A DNA stretch of 64,000 nt. It comes from Azospirillum sp. TSH100 (GTDB taxonomy: Bacteria > Pseudomonadota > Alphaproteobacteria > Azospirillales > Azospirillaceae). Positions 51,277 through 60,326 of this stretch are shown piece after piece. The notes below the pieces were generated by a model that did no database searches, was not told the origin of the DNA, and worked only from the letters and a program-made list of their open reading frames with translations. The stretch lies in NCBI RefSeq assembly GCF_004923295.1, contig NZ_CP039637.1, positions 744,001 to 808,000 on the forward strand. Direction: 5' to 3'. The position numbers and the translations under genes were made by a program. Within the stretch, counting starts at the first letter, position 1, and every line of letters starts with the position of its first letter.

Positions 51277-52233
51277 TCAGGCACAGGGACGTTCGGCCGG
51301 TGCGCCGCGGGAGGCGCCGGCCGGCGGGACGGCATCCACCCCCACAGCGCGCCGCCGCCAGCTGCGCGGCGAAATGCCGACCAGACGGCTGAAGGTGCGG
51401 GTGAAATGGCTCTGATCGGCGAAGCCGCAGGCCAGCGCCACGTCGGCAAGCGTCTGCGACCCGTCGCGCATCAGCGTCTTGGCATGGTCGATGCGCCGAT
51501 GCAGCAGCCACTGGTAAGGCGTGGTGTTGGCGGTTCGTCGAAAGGCGCGGACGAAATGCCCAACCGACAGGCGGCATTCGGCGGCAAGGTCGGCCAGCCG
51601 GATTTCGCCGTCGAGATTGGCGGCGATCAGCTCCTTTACCCGTCTTTCCTGCCAGGGCGCCAGCGTGCCCCCGCTCCTGGCGGTGTTCACCCGGCCATAG
51701 GCGGTCACGACATGGGTCGCCAGCGCCGAACAGAGGTGATCGACATAGAGCAGGCTGATCCGCTCCGGACAGTCCAGCGTCGGCAGGATGGCCAACGACA
51801 GCGCCCGCACCGTCGGGTCGTCGACCGGGCTGCTGGGCGTGATGGACAGATCCTCCAGCCGGCCGCCGAGGGCATCGGGACAGGCGCTTTCCAGCGCAGT
51901 CCACGGCAGATGGAAGGTCAGCGTGTCGAACGCCGTGTGCATGTCGCAGTCGATCTTGCGGCGGTAGTCGTGGATCGAGGTCAGCCCGGCGACGTTGGCG
52001 GGCTTCTCCACCAGCCGGCCGTCGACCCAGACGTCGGACCGGAAATTCGACAGATGGTGACTGACCAGAAAGGCATCCTCCGGCACCGGGCTGAAATGGC
52101 CGACCCCGCCCGCCGTGCAGCGGACCCGAGCCACCCCCACCGTGCTGCTGCCAGAGCCGATCACGAGCACCTCAGGCTCCTCCGGCGTCGGGACATAGTG
52201 CATCCGCAGATTGGTCTGGTGGACCAAGGCCAT
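51277..52233 (-). CDS. AraC-family transcriptional regulator
   Basis: 318 residues from the ATG at 52233. The C-terminal AraC domain (about 205-300) has two HTH units (IRLADLAAECRLSVGHFVRAFRRT and LADVALACGFADQSHFTRTFSRLVG). The N-terminal half is an effector-binding region, reminiscent of the AraC-binding-like domain, without membrane segments. It lies downstream of the RsbQ-like hydrolase on the same strand, separated by 209 nt; targets unknown. Confidence 0.9.
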   Translation of the reverse strand: MALVHQTNLRMHYVPTPEEPEVLVIGSGSSTVGVARVRCTAGGVGHFSPVPEDAFLVSHHLSNFRSDVWVDGRLVEKPANVAGLTSIHDYRRKIDCDMHTAFDTLTFHLPWTALESACPDALGGRLEDLSITPSSPVDDPTVRALSLAILPTLDCPERISLLYVDHLCSALATHVVTAYGRVNTARSGGTLAPWQERRVKELIAANLDGEIRLADLAAECRLSVGHFVRAFRRTANTTPYQWLLHRRIDHAKTLMRDGSQTLADVALACGFADQSHFTRTFSRLVGISPRSWRRRAVGVDAVPPAGASRGAPAERPCA

Positions 52234-52357
52234 GGGGCGTCTCCGTTGGCTTGCTGGCGGGGCCTCCCATGGAGGGAAGACGCCGCCCGACTTGCCCACA
52301 CAGGGTAAACGCGACCATATGCCGCAAACCACTAGACGCAGATTAACCTGGGCAATG

Positions 52358-52441
52358 TTTAGGTCGAGCGACCCTAGACCTTGGTTTAGGTTCTCACCCT
52401 TCGAGGCATGATTTCCGCCTCGCCATTGCTAAATTAGCAAT
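52358..52441. promoter_or_regulatory. Repeat-rich gap between hydrolase and AraC genes
   Basis: TTTAGGTC (52358-52365, inside the short dyad GGTC-GAGC-GACC) and TTTAGGTT (52385-52392) are direct repeats 27 bp apart, upstream of the AraC gene. A 17-bp inverted repeat ATTGCTAA-A-TTAGCAAT (52425-52441) lies directly after the hydrolase stop. The latter may end the hydrolase message or be an operator for the AraC gene. Confidence 0.45.
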
Positions 52442-52442
52442 T

Positions 52443-53261
52443 TCAGGAGAGATGGCGGTCGAGCGCGGCGATCACCGTTTCAGGCACCGACAGATGCGGC
52501 AGATGCCCCGATGCGTCGAGGATCTCCAATACGCTGCCGGCCAGATGGTCGCGCAGATAGTCCGCCGCTTCGCGGGTCACCGCCGCATCCTCCCGGGTCT
52601 GCAGGATGACGGCGGGCACAGTGACCTCGCCGAGGCGGTGGCGGAGATCGCTGCGCAGCACGGTCAGCAGCAGCGACAGCGCCATGTCCGGACGCATCGC
52701 CCGCAACGTGGCAGCGAACTCCCGCACCGTGGGATCCTCCTCGGAACCGGCGACAACCATTTGCCCGAAGCGGATCGTCCACCGCATGTAATCCTGGGTG
52801 GCGCTGTCGATCAGGGCGTCGATGTCGGCAGCGTCGAAGCCGCCGCGATAGCTGCCGACATTGCGGTAGCAGGCCGATGCGCCCAGCATCACCAGCTTGC
52901 CGAACAGGTGCGGCGCCCTGATCGAGGCGAGGGCCGCAACCATTCCCGCCGCCGAATGGCCGACGCAGAGGCAATCCTCGATGTGCAGGGTTTCCAGGAT
53001 GGCCACCACATCGCGGGCATAGGCTTCCAGCGTGGGGTAGCTGGCATGGTCGTAATGACTTTGGCTGCCAGGCCCGACACCGGCCAGATCGAACAGCACG
53101 ATGCGAAAGCGGTCCCGCATCGCGTCGACCACATGGCGCCACGCCGACTGTTCGGTGCCGAAGCCGGGGATGAGGACCAGGGTCTCCGCCCCGGAGTCCA
53201 CGCCTGCTTCGATCACCGACAGATTGTGGCGCTCCAGAACCGAAGAGCCGCTCTCGATCAT
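52443..53261 (-). CDS. RsbQ/KAI2-like alpha/beta hydrolase
   Basis: 272 residues. Catalytic triad S103 (VGHSAAGM), D225 (QTREDAAV) and H253 (ASGHLPH). The sequence around them follows the RsbQ/D14/KAI2 pattern: LIPGFGTEQSAW, LFDLAGVG, ALASIRAPHLFGKLVMLGASACYRN and GGFDAADIDALID. RsbQ assists the PAS-phosphatase RsbP in Bacillus stress signalling, and plant relatives sense strigolactone or karrikin. No RsbP-like phosphatase is found nearby; partner and ligand are unknown. Confidence 0.9.
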   Translation of the reverse strand: MIESGSSVLERHNLSVIEAGVDSGAETLVLIPGFGTEQSAWRHVVDAMRDRFRIVLFDLAGVGPGSQSHYDHASYPTLEAYARDVVAILETLHIEDCLCVGHSAAGMVAALASIRAPHLFGKLVMLGASACYRNVGSYRGGFDAADIDALIDSATQDYMRWTIRFGQMVVAGSEEDPTVREFAATLRAMRPDMALSLLLTVLRSDLRHRLGEVTVPAVILQTREDAAVTREAADYLRDHLAGSVLEILDASGHLPHLSVPETVIAALDRHLS

Positions 53262-53313
53262 GTCGGACCCCCGCTCAGGCGCAATGGGTTATGCAACCAT
53301 AGTGTGCGGTGCG

Positions 53314-55671
53314 TCAGCAAGCCTCCAATGTAAGCGGTGCTCCCCCGACCGTGCCGGGCAGCACCTGCGGTCCACCGACGCTGCGCAGGCGCACGGCGCG
53401 CCATGCCGGCCGGTAACGGCCGGTTGCCTCGGCGGAGACCAGCACGGCGTCACCCTGGCCTGCCGCGGTGAACCGGGTCACCAGCCCGGCACCGTCACGC
53501 CAGCCGGTGGTGTCGCCATCGTCGTCATAGAACAGGGCGGTCGCTCCGCCGACATCGCCGTAGGCGACGAGTTCGCGTTCGGTGTCCGTCGCCGGATCGA
53601 CGCGCAGTCCGGCCGCCGCCAGCGGCAGCAGGGCGCCGGCCCGCACGAACAGCGGCACACGGCCGAGCGGGGCCGCCACCGTCGCGACCGCTCCACCCGG
53701 ATGGTGCGTGCCGTCATGGAAGACGTACCAGCCGCCGGGATGGTCCGGCAGCCGGACCGACCGGCTGTCCGCCCCCGGCTCCAGCACAGGCGCCACCAGC
53801 AGGTCGGGACCGAGCATGAAGGCATCCTCGGTCGTCGCGGCGCCGGGATCGTCAGGGAAGTCGTAGAACAGCGGACGCACCACCGGATCGTCCGCCTCCG
53901 CAGCCCGCCACATCCTGGTGTAGAGATAGGGCATCAGGCGATAGCGCAGGCGGATGGCCTCACGGATCGGGTCGATGACCTCCGGGTGCATCCAGGGCAG
54001 CGTCGTGATGCCATCGCTGTTCCAGCTGTTCATCACGAAGCGCGGCCAGAAGGAACAGAACTCGACGAAGCGGCAGAGCAGTTCCGGTCCGGGGCTCGGC
54101 CCGTGGAAGCCGCCGACGTCATGCCCGATGTCGAACATGCCGGACAGGCTCATGTTGAGCCCCTGGGTCAGATTGAAGCGCAGCGTCTTCCAGGCGGTGG
54201 CGTTGTCGCCCGACCATGTCTGGCCGTAGCGCCACAAACCGGCCGGGCCGCCGCGGGTGATGGTGTAGGGCCGCTTGCCCGGCACCCAGGCGGCTTGAGT
54301 CTCGTAGGCCAGCTTGGTCATCAGCAGCGCCTGGGCCGGCCGCGCCAGCGTCTGGGGGAAGGGCCGGCCGTCGCCGGCCGCCACGGCATCCTCGTCCCAG
54401 ATCTCATACTCGTTGTTGTCGTTCCACACCGACACCATGCCGGGGGTCAGCAGCGCCGTCTCGATCCCGTTGCGCCACCAGTCGCGCGCCTTGGCGTTGG
54501 TGAAGTCGAGATGGTAGCCGAGCCCGTCCCAGAACTGGGCCACCGCCGGCTCGCCGGTCTCGCCGTCGCGCACCAGCCCGCCGACTCCGGTCACCTCCGA
54601 CAGGCGGGGATGGTCGTCGAGCAGGCAGGGCTTGAGGTTGGCGACCGGGTGCAGCCCGGCGGCGTTCAGCTTGGCGAGCGTCGCCGCCGGATCGGGGAAC
54701 TTGTCGTGGTTCCAGTGGAAGGCGTAACGCCGGCCGCCGATCATGGTGTAGCCGGAGCCGAAATGGAAACTGTCGCAGGGGATGGCGTGCTCGGCGCAGC
54801 GCTCGACGAAGTCGGCGATGCGGGCGTCGGCATCGGCGGCGTCGGCGATCGCCATCGAGGTGGTGGCGAAGCCCAGCGTCCATTTCGGCCCGAAGGCATG
54901 GCCGCCGGTCAGGCGCGAGAAGGCGCGCACCACATCCGGAACACCGGGGCCGGCGAAGACATAGGCGTCGAGGTCGCCGTCGTCGGCGCGGTAGGAGCGG
55001 AACAGGCCGTGGTAATTGTCCAGCGTGGCGCCGAGGTCGATCTCGGCAGTGGCGAGGTTGTCGTAATAGACGCCATGCGCGCCCGTCGGCCCGGCGACCA
55101 GCAGGAACGGAATCATCTTGTAGAGCGGGTCGCTCAGCTCGGCATCGAAGCCGCAGGGGTCGACTGCGTCGACGCGGAAGCGACGGCCGGTGCGGTCGAG
55201 CGGACCGGCCTTGTCGCCCAGCCCGTAATGCCGCTCGTCCCCGGCGCGCTCGACGAAATGCGAGAAGGCGTGGGTCTTGCGCGAGACGAAATAGGCCTGG
55301 GTGCGCCGGTCCTGGAGGAAGGCAACCTCCTCCCCCGCCCGATACCAGGCGATGCCGAAGGGCTCCAGCGTCACGACGGCGCGCAGCGTCGCCCCCCGCA
55401 GCGTGACCGTGCCCTCGCCCTCCTCGACATCGACAGCCGGGCAGGCGAAGCCGGTCAGGTCGTCGCGGTCCCGCCCGGAATAGGACGGATCGGTGCCGCC
55501 GGGCGCCACCGACCAGCCGCGGTCGAGACGGTAGCCGCCGTCGCGCCGCATCAGGATGCGGCCGAGGCCGTCCTCAAGGAAACCGATGCGCAGATCGACG
55601 CCATGGTCGAGTTCGAACAGGGCATAGATGCCGTCGCGCCCGCGAAAACGGGCTCGGGTCAGGGCCTTCAT
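53314..55671 (-). CDS. GH31-family alpha-glucosidase
   Basis: 785 residues, cytoplasmic (no signal peptide). Starts with a beta-sandwich region, then the (beta/alpha)8 barrel. The nucleophile region is VSVWNDNNEYE with D418, close to the GH31 pattern WxDMNE, and the acid/base region follows. GH31 enzymes hydrolyse alpha-1,4 or alpha-1,6 glucosides or isoprimeverose. It overlaps the ABC ATPase stop by 4 nt and is the last gene of a sugar-import operon, so it probably splits the imported alpha-glucoside inside the cell. Confidence 0.92.
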   Translation of the reverse strand: MKALTRARFRGRDGIYALFELDHGVDLRIGFLEDGLGRILMRRDGGYRLDRGWSVAPGGTDPSYSGRDRDDLTGFACPAVDVEEGEGTVTLRGATLRAVVTLEPFGIAWYRAGEEVAFLQDRRTQAYFVSRKTHAFSHFVERAGDERHYGLGDKAGPLDRTGRRFRVDAVDPCGFDAELSDPLYKMIPFLLVAGPTGAHGVYYDNLATAEIDLGATLDNYHGLFRSYRADDGDLDAYVFAGPGVPDVVRAFSRLTGGHAFGPKWTLGFATTSMAIADAADADARIADFVERCAEHAIPCDSFHFGSGYTMIGGRRYAFHWNHDKFPDPAATLAKLNAAGLHPVANLKPCLLDDHPRLSEVTGVGGLVRDGETGEPAVAQFWDGLGYHLDFTNAKARDWWRNGIETALLTPGMVSVWNDNNEYEIWDEDAVAAGDGRPFPQTLARPAQALLMTKLAYETQAAWVPGKRPYTITRGGPAGLWRYGQTWSGDNATAWKTLRFNLTQGLNMSLSGMFDIGHDVGGFHGPSPGPELLCRFVEFCSFWPRFVMNSWNSDGITTLPWMHPEVIDPIREAIRLRYRLMPYLYTRMWRAAEADDPVVRPLFYDFPDDPGAATTEDAFMLGPDLLVAPVLEPGADSRSVRLPDHPGGWYVFHDGTHHPGGAVATVAAPLGRVPLFVRAGALLPLAAAGLRVDPATDTERELVAYGDVGGATALFYDDDGDTTGWRDGAGLVTRFTAAGQGDAVLVSAEATGRYRPAWRAVRLRSVGGPQVLPGTVGGAPLTLEAC

Positions 55672-56723
55672 GAATGGCTCCGGGCGGGAAGGGGTTCGGG
55701 ACGGCAGGCGAGGCCCGCGGCGTCGAAGCGGTGGAGATGGTCGCGGCGCAGCCGCACCGGCAGCAGGTCGCCGCGGGCGAGACGGCTCTGGCCGTCGCAG
55801 CGGATGGTGAGCGGGATGCCGTTCGGGCTCCCCGTGTCGGCGGAGGTATAGAGGAAGGTCTCGCCGCCGAGCTGCTCGACGAGGTCGACGCGGACGGTCA
55901 GGTCGGCGTCGGCCTCGGCGCAGGGCTCGACATGCTCGGGGCGGATACCCAGCGTCGCCGCCGGGCCGGCATTCTCCCCCCGGACCAGCTCCGTCGGCAG
56001 CAGATTCATCCGCGGCGAGCCGATGAAGCCGGCGACGAACAGGTTGGCCGGGCAGTTGTAGAGGTCGAGCGGCGTGCCGATCTGCTCGATCCGCCCGCCG
56101 TTCAGGACGACGATGCGATCGGCCAGAGTCATCGCCTCGACCTGATCGTGGGTGACGTAGATCATCGTGCCGCCGATCTCGGCATGCAGGGCGGCCAGTT
56201 CCTTGCGCGTCGCCACCCGCAGTTCGGCGTCCAGGTTGGACAACGGCTCGTCGAACAGGAAGATCTTGGGGTCGCGCACGATGGCCCGGCCGATGGCGAC
56301 GCGCTGGCGCTGGCCGCCGGAGAGGGCGGCGGGCTTGCGTTGCAGATAGTCGGTCAGCCGCAGCATGCGGGCGGCGCGGTCCACCCGCGACGATATCTCC
56401 GCCTTGGCGATCCCCATATTCTCCAGCGCGAAGCTCATATTCTGGTGGACGGTCATGTGCGGGTAGAGCGCGTAGGACTGGAACACCATAGCCAGCCCGC
56501 GATCGGAGGCGGCCGTCCGCGTCACCTCCGCCCCGTCGATGCGGATGTCGCCGGCCGTGACCGTCTCCAGCCCGGCGATGACGCGCAGCAGGGTCGATTT
56601 TCCGCAGCCCGACGGGCCGACGAAGACCACGAACTCGCCGTCGGCGATGCTGAGGTCGATGCCCTTCAGGACGGCGGTGGCGCCATAGTCCTTGCGGATG
56701 CCGCGAAGTTCGAGTCCGGCCAT
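55668..56723 (-). CDS. Sugar ABC transporter ATPase (MalK/UgpC type)
   Basis: 351 residues. Nucleotide-binding domain with Walker A GPSGCGKST (36-44), signature LSGGQRQRVAIGRA and Walker B IFLFDEPLSNLDAELR, then the C-terminal TOBE regulatory domain (about 235-345). Such ATPases serve sugar importers and can be inhibited by enzyme IIA-like regulators. Starts 1 nt after the permease stop and overlaps the glucosidase by 4 nt. Confidence 0.94.
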   Translation of the reverse strand: MAGLELRGIRKDYGATAVLKGIDLSIADGEFVVFVGPSGCGKSTLLRVIAGLETVTAGDIRIDGAEVTRTAASDRGLAMVFQSYALYPHMTVHQNMSFALENMGIAKAEISSRVDRAARMLRLTDYLQRKPAALSGGQRQRVAIGRAIVRDPKIFLFDEPLSNLDAELRVATRKELAALHAEIGGTMIYVTHDQVEAMTLADRIVVLNGGRIEQIGTPLDLYNCPANLFVAGFIGSPRMNLLPTELVRGENAGPAATLGIRPEHVEPCAEADADLTVRVDLVEQLGGETFLYTSADTGSPNGIPLTIRCDGQSRLARGDLLPVRLRRDHLHRFDAAGLACRPEPLPARSHS

Positions 56724-56724
56724 A

Positions 56725-57780
56725 TCACTTCATCCCCGTATTCGCGATGCCGCTGGTGATGAAGCGCTGCAGGAAGGCGAAGACGAGCGCCACCGGCAGC
56801 AGGGTCACCACGGTCATGGCGAGCAGATAGTGCCATTGCGTCTGCAACTCGCCCTGGAAGGCGTTGAGCGCGATCGGCAGCGTGTGGACCTCGGTCTTGG
56901 TCAGGACGGCCAGCGGCCAGAGGAACTCGTTCCAGCGCCACATGACCGAGAAGATCGCCAGCACCGCCAGCGCCGGCATCGACAGCGGCATGACGATCCG
57001 CGCGTAGATGCGCCACTCCGACGCCTTGTCCATCCGCGCCGCCTCGATCAGGTCGCGCGGGATGGTCAGCATGTACTGGCGCAGCAGGAAGACACCGGTC
57101 GGGGTGGCGGCCCCCGGCAGGATCACCGCCCACAGCGAGTCGACGAAACCCAGCTTGGTGACCACCAGATAGACCGGCGCCAGGATGATGGTGATGGGGA
57201 TCATCAGGGTGCCGATCACCCCCAGCATCGCCAGCTTCTTGCCACGGAACTCGTAGACGGAGAGCGCGTAGGCGGCCATCGAGTTGATCAGCAGCGTGAT
57301 GATGGTCGCCACCACCGTCACCACCAGCGAATTGCGCAGGAAGCGCAGGAAGTCGAACTGGGTCAGCGGGTCGGTGTAGTTCTGGACCGCCAGCGCCATG
57401 TGGCGCACCGGCGTCCGGCGGTCGGCCGGCACGCGGATGGTCTGGCCGGGTGCCGCCGGATCGACCATCTGGGCGATGATGCCGACGCGGCGGACCTGCG
57501 CCAGCTCGCGGACCGAGCCGTCCTCCATCGTCACCCGAAACAGCGGCAGCGGCTGCGGGTAGCCCGGCACCGGGACCTCGCTCTGCGCCATCGGCAGCAG
57601 CGAGGGCGGGAATTCCAGCAGCGCGGCCGGTGTCTTGAAGGACGACAGCGCCAGCCACAGCACCGGACCGAACATCAGCAGCACGCCCAGCGCCAGATAG
57701 GCATAGCTGGCGACATCGGTCCAATGCCAGGAGCGGCCGCCGCGACGCGCCAGCAACAGACGGCGAAGTCCTCCGGTCAT
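56725..57780 (-). CDS. Sugar ABC transporter permease (MalG/AglG type) with a periplasmic insertion
   Basis: 351 residues from the ATG at 57780. Helices include YLALGVLLMFGPVLWLALSSF at the N-terminus; the EAA loop is EAARMDKASEWRIYARIVMPLSMPAL. Between the first and second helix an extra stretch of about 100 residues (from PPSLLPMAQSEVPVPGYPQP to RRTPVRHMALAVQNYTDP) makes this region longer than in MalG. That loop faces the periplasm and may contact the binding protein. Overlaps the other permease stop by 4 nt. Confidence 0.92.
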   Translation of the reverse strand: MTGGLRRLLLARRGGRSWHWTDVASYAYLALGVLLMFGPVLWLALSSFKTPAALLEFPPSLLPMAQSEVPVPGYPQPLPLFRVTMEDGSVRELAQVRRVGIIAQMVDPAAPGQTIRVPADRRTPVRHMALAVQNYTDPLTQFDFLRFLRNSLVVTVVATIITLLINSMAAYALSVYEFRGKKLAMLGVIGTLMIPITIILAPVYLVVTKLGFVDSLWAVILPGAATPTGVFLLRQYMLTIPRDLIEAARMDKASEWRIYARIVMPLSMPALAVLAIFSVMWRWNEFLWPLAVLTKTEVHTLPIALNAFQGELQTQWHYLLAMTVVTLLPVALVFAFLQRFITSGIANTGMK

Positions 57781-58808
57781 GATGCCCTCCGCCGGCTCAG
57801 GAACAGTTGGATCAGGGTGAGGACGAACAGCACCGCCCCCAGCAGCACCGACGCGGCACCGGCCAGCCCGAAATTCTGCACCTGGTTGGCGAAGGCGGTG
57901 GTGTAGATGTACTGGACGACCATCATCGTCGCGGTGCCGGGACCGCCGCCGGTCAGCACGAACACCTCGTCGAACACCTGCACCGAGCGGATCAGCACCA
58001 GCACCAGCACGACCAGCAGGTTGGGCCACAGCAGCGGCAGCGTGATGCGGTGGAAGACGCGCCAGGGACGGGTGCCGTCCATCTCCGCCGCCTCGTAGAC
58101 GTCGCGCGGGATGGCCTGGAGGCCGGCGAGCAGGATCAGCGTGTAGAAGCCCATATGGGCCCACACCGAAACGAACACCGACCAGAACATCGCCCAGCCG
58201 GGATCGACGAAGAACAGGATCTTCTCGCCGCCCGCCGTGGTCAGCACCGCGTTCAGCAGCCCGTCACGCTGCAAGATCCACTTCCAGATCAGCGCGACCA
58301 CCACCGGCGACAGCAGGACCGGGAAGAAATAGACCGCCCGGAAGAAGCCGCGCCCGCGGATCGGCCGGTTCAGCACCAGCGCGGTGATCAGCGAGAACAG
58401 CACCATCGCCACCATCTGGAAGACGGTGAAGGTCAGCGTGTTCCCCACCCCACGCCAGAACAGATCCTCCCGGCAGCTTCCGGCTTCCAGATAGGAGCCG
58501 CAGTCGAGCAGGCGGGCGAAATGCTCCGCCCCGACATAGGGCCGCTCCGACGGGAACAAGCCCGTCCCGCCCGTCACCGAGAAGACGATGTTGATCCCGA
58601 TCGGCAGGAAGACGAACAGCCCGAAGAAGACAAGGTTCGGCAGCAGGAAGACATAGGGCATGCGCGCCGCACCGATCAGGCGCTGCACCGCCCGCATCGG
58701 CGGGTCGGTCAGCCGCATCAGGGCGTTGGCGCCGCCCGTGGTGACGGCAGCCGCGGCGGCGGACGGACCGCGCGCGGGAGCGCCGTGCGATCTCATGGTA
58801 TCGGTCAT
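57777..58808 (-). CDS. Sugar ABC transporter permease (MalF/AglF type)
   Basis: 343 residues from the ATG at 58808. A first helix (PYVFLLPNLVFFGLFVFLPIG) is followed by a 70-residue periplasmic loop with two cysteines (CGSYLEAGSC), then five helices and the EAA loop EAAEMDGTRPWRVFHRITLPLL. Partner of the AglG-type permease. The start is 51 nt after the binding-protein stop. Confidence 0.92.
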   Translation of the reverse strand: MTDTMRSHGAPARGPSAAAAAVTTGGANALMRLTDPPMRAVQRLIGAARMPYVFLLPNLVFFGLFVFLPIGINIVFSVTGGTGLFPSERPYVGAEHFARLLDCGSYLEAGSCREDLFWRGVGNTLTFTVFQMVAMVLFSLITALVLNRPIRGRGFFRAVYFFPVLLSPVVVALIWKWILQRDGLLNAVLTTAGGEKILFFVDPGWAMFWSVFVSVWAHMGFYTLILLAGLQAIPRDVYEAAEMDGTRPWRVFHRITLPLLWPNLLVVLVLVLIRSVQVFDEVFVLTGGGPGTATMMVVQYIYTTAFANQVQNFGLAGAASVLLGAVLFVLTLIQLFLSRRRAS

Positions 58809-58859
58809 GTTCCACCGCCCCGGATTGGGAGCCAAGGGTTGGGAGAAGAAGGCCGGGAG

Positions 58860-60143
58860 TTACTGCTTCTTCCTGCGCTCGGCGATCTGCTGGGCGACAT
58901 CGGCGGAAATCCGCTGATAGGCGTCGTCCAGGCTCGTTTCACCGACCACCACCTGTCCCAGACGGCTGATGGCGGCGTTGAAGACGATGCGGCTGCTGGG
59001 ATCGCCCTGGATGCGATAGGCCACCGGATCGAGCTTGCCGACCGCATCGCCGAACACCTTCAGCGCGGCGGCTGCCTGCGGCGAGGCCGACTTGTAGGCG
59101 ATGCCCTTCTTGGCAAGGCCAATATGGCCGGGCACGAACAGCGTGCGCGCATAGAACTCGTTGGCGACCTCCTCGCTGGCGAGAAAGTCGAGCAGGCGCC
59201 CGACCTCGGCCGGATGGCTGCTGGTCTTCAGCGCCACCAGCGCAGCGCCGCCGGGCATGCCCGAGCAGTTGGCCGGACCGCAGGGCGTCGGCACGGCGAT
59301 CCAGTCGAAGGCGTCGCCGATGGTCTTGTCGAACTGCGCGGTCTGCCAGGAGCCGGATTCGTAGAAGACGACCTGGGCGTTCTTGAATTCCTCGTTGGCG
59401 CCGCGATAGGCGGTGCCGGACACGGCGCCCCACAGCTCCTTCGACATCACGCCGGACTTGTGCCAGTCGACGACCAGCTTGGCAGCGCGCTTGAACCCGT
59501 CATCGACCGGCTTCAGCTCGCCGCCGACCTCGGCCATCTGCGCCCCTTGCGAGACGGCGAGACCGAAGAAGCGGTGGCCCGAGCGGTCGAAGGCGACCGG
59601 GAACGGCGCCTGCACCTTGTCGGCGACCGCCTTGGCGGCCTTCGCCCAATCGTCCCAGGTCGCGTTAGCGCCCGGCATGGCGACGCCGGCCTGCTCGAAC
59701 AGCGTCTTGTTGACGAAGGGACCGGTCACCGTCAGCTGCGTCATGTAGCCGGGGATCGCGGTGGTGTTGCCGGGCACCCGCATCCACTGGAGGAACGGGC
59801 CGTAATTCTGCTCCCAATAGGCGACGTCCTTCACATGGGCGCGAACGTCCATCAGATAGGGCGCAAGACCGCCCATGTCGGTGATGCGGGCGAGGTCCGG
59901 GCCCTGGCCGGAGGCCAGCTGCACCGGCAGCGTCTCGTTGATCGCCTTGAAGGGCACCTGGTCGAGGACGACCTTGACGTCCTTGTTCTGCGCCTCGAAG
60001 CGGCGGAGCAGGTCGTTCATGACCTCGCCCTCGTTGCCGTCCGAATACCACATGATGCGCAAGGTGGTCTGCGCCTGGGCGCCTGCGGCCCCGAGGATCG
60101 ACAACGCCAGCGCACAGCCGGCCATCCATGCTGCCTTTTTCAT
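58860..60143 (-). CDS. Sugar ABC transporter substrate-binding protein (SBP family 1)
   Basis: 427 residues from the ATG at 60143, with an excellent ribosome-binding site (AGGAGG 7 nt upstream). Signal peptide MKKAAWMAGCALALSILGAAGAQA gives a periplasmic protein that starts QTTLRIMWYSDGNEGEV. The fold and length fit maltose-type binding proteins, and the region around TAIPGYMTQL is a usual ligand-site stretch. With the MalF/MalG-like permeases, MalK-like ATPase and a GH31 glucosidase it forms an alpha-glucoside importer. First gene of the operon. Confidence 0.94.
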   Translation of the reverse strand: MKKAAWMAGCALALSILGAAGAQAQTTLRIMWYSDGNEGEVMNDLLRRFEAQNKDVKVVLDQVPFKAINETLPVQLASGQGPDLARITDMGGLAPYLMDVRAHVKDVAYWEQNYGPFLQWMRVPGNTTAIPGYMTQLTVTGPFVNKTLFEQAGVAMPGANATWDDWAKAAKAVADKVQAPFPVAFDRSGHRFFGLAVSQGAQMAEVGGELKPVDDGFKRAAKLVVDWHKSGVMSKELWGAVSGTAYRGANEEFKNAQVVFYESGSWQTAQFDKTIGDAFDWIAVPTPCGPANCSGMPGGAALVALKTSSHPAEVGRLLDFLASEEVANEFYARTLFVPGHIGLAKKGIAYKSASPQAAAALKVFGDAVGKLDPVAYRIQGDPSSRIVFNAAISRLGQVVVGETSLDDAYQRISADVAQQIAERRKKQ

Positions 60144-60269
60144 TGCGTTTCCTCCTGTGGGGTCGCTTCCGGACCCTTGTTCGGTCCCGATCCGGACCGT
60201 TTTCCTGCCGGCACCGGCAGCTCGACGCAGACACCGATTTTCCTGGCGCCACTCTTCGCTCTTGAACAT

Positions 60270-60283
60270 GGCAAACGTTTGCC
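60270..60283. promoter_or_regulatory. LacI-family operator palindrome
   Basis: GGCAAACGTTTGCC is a perfect 14-bp palindrome in the 183-nt divergent gap between the binding-protein gene and the LacI-type regulator. Its centre ACGT with flanking CAAA/TTTG is typical of LacI/GalR operators. It lies 127 nt upstream of the sugar operon and about 44 nt upstream of the regulator start, so one repressor could control both directions. Confidence 0.7.
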
Positions 60284-60326
60284 TAAACTGTCAACGGCAA
60301 TGTTCGCTATGCAAATGGAGGGGGTC

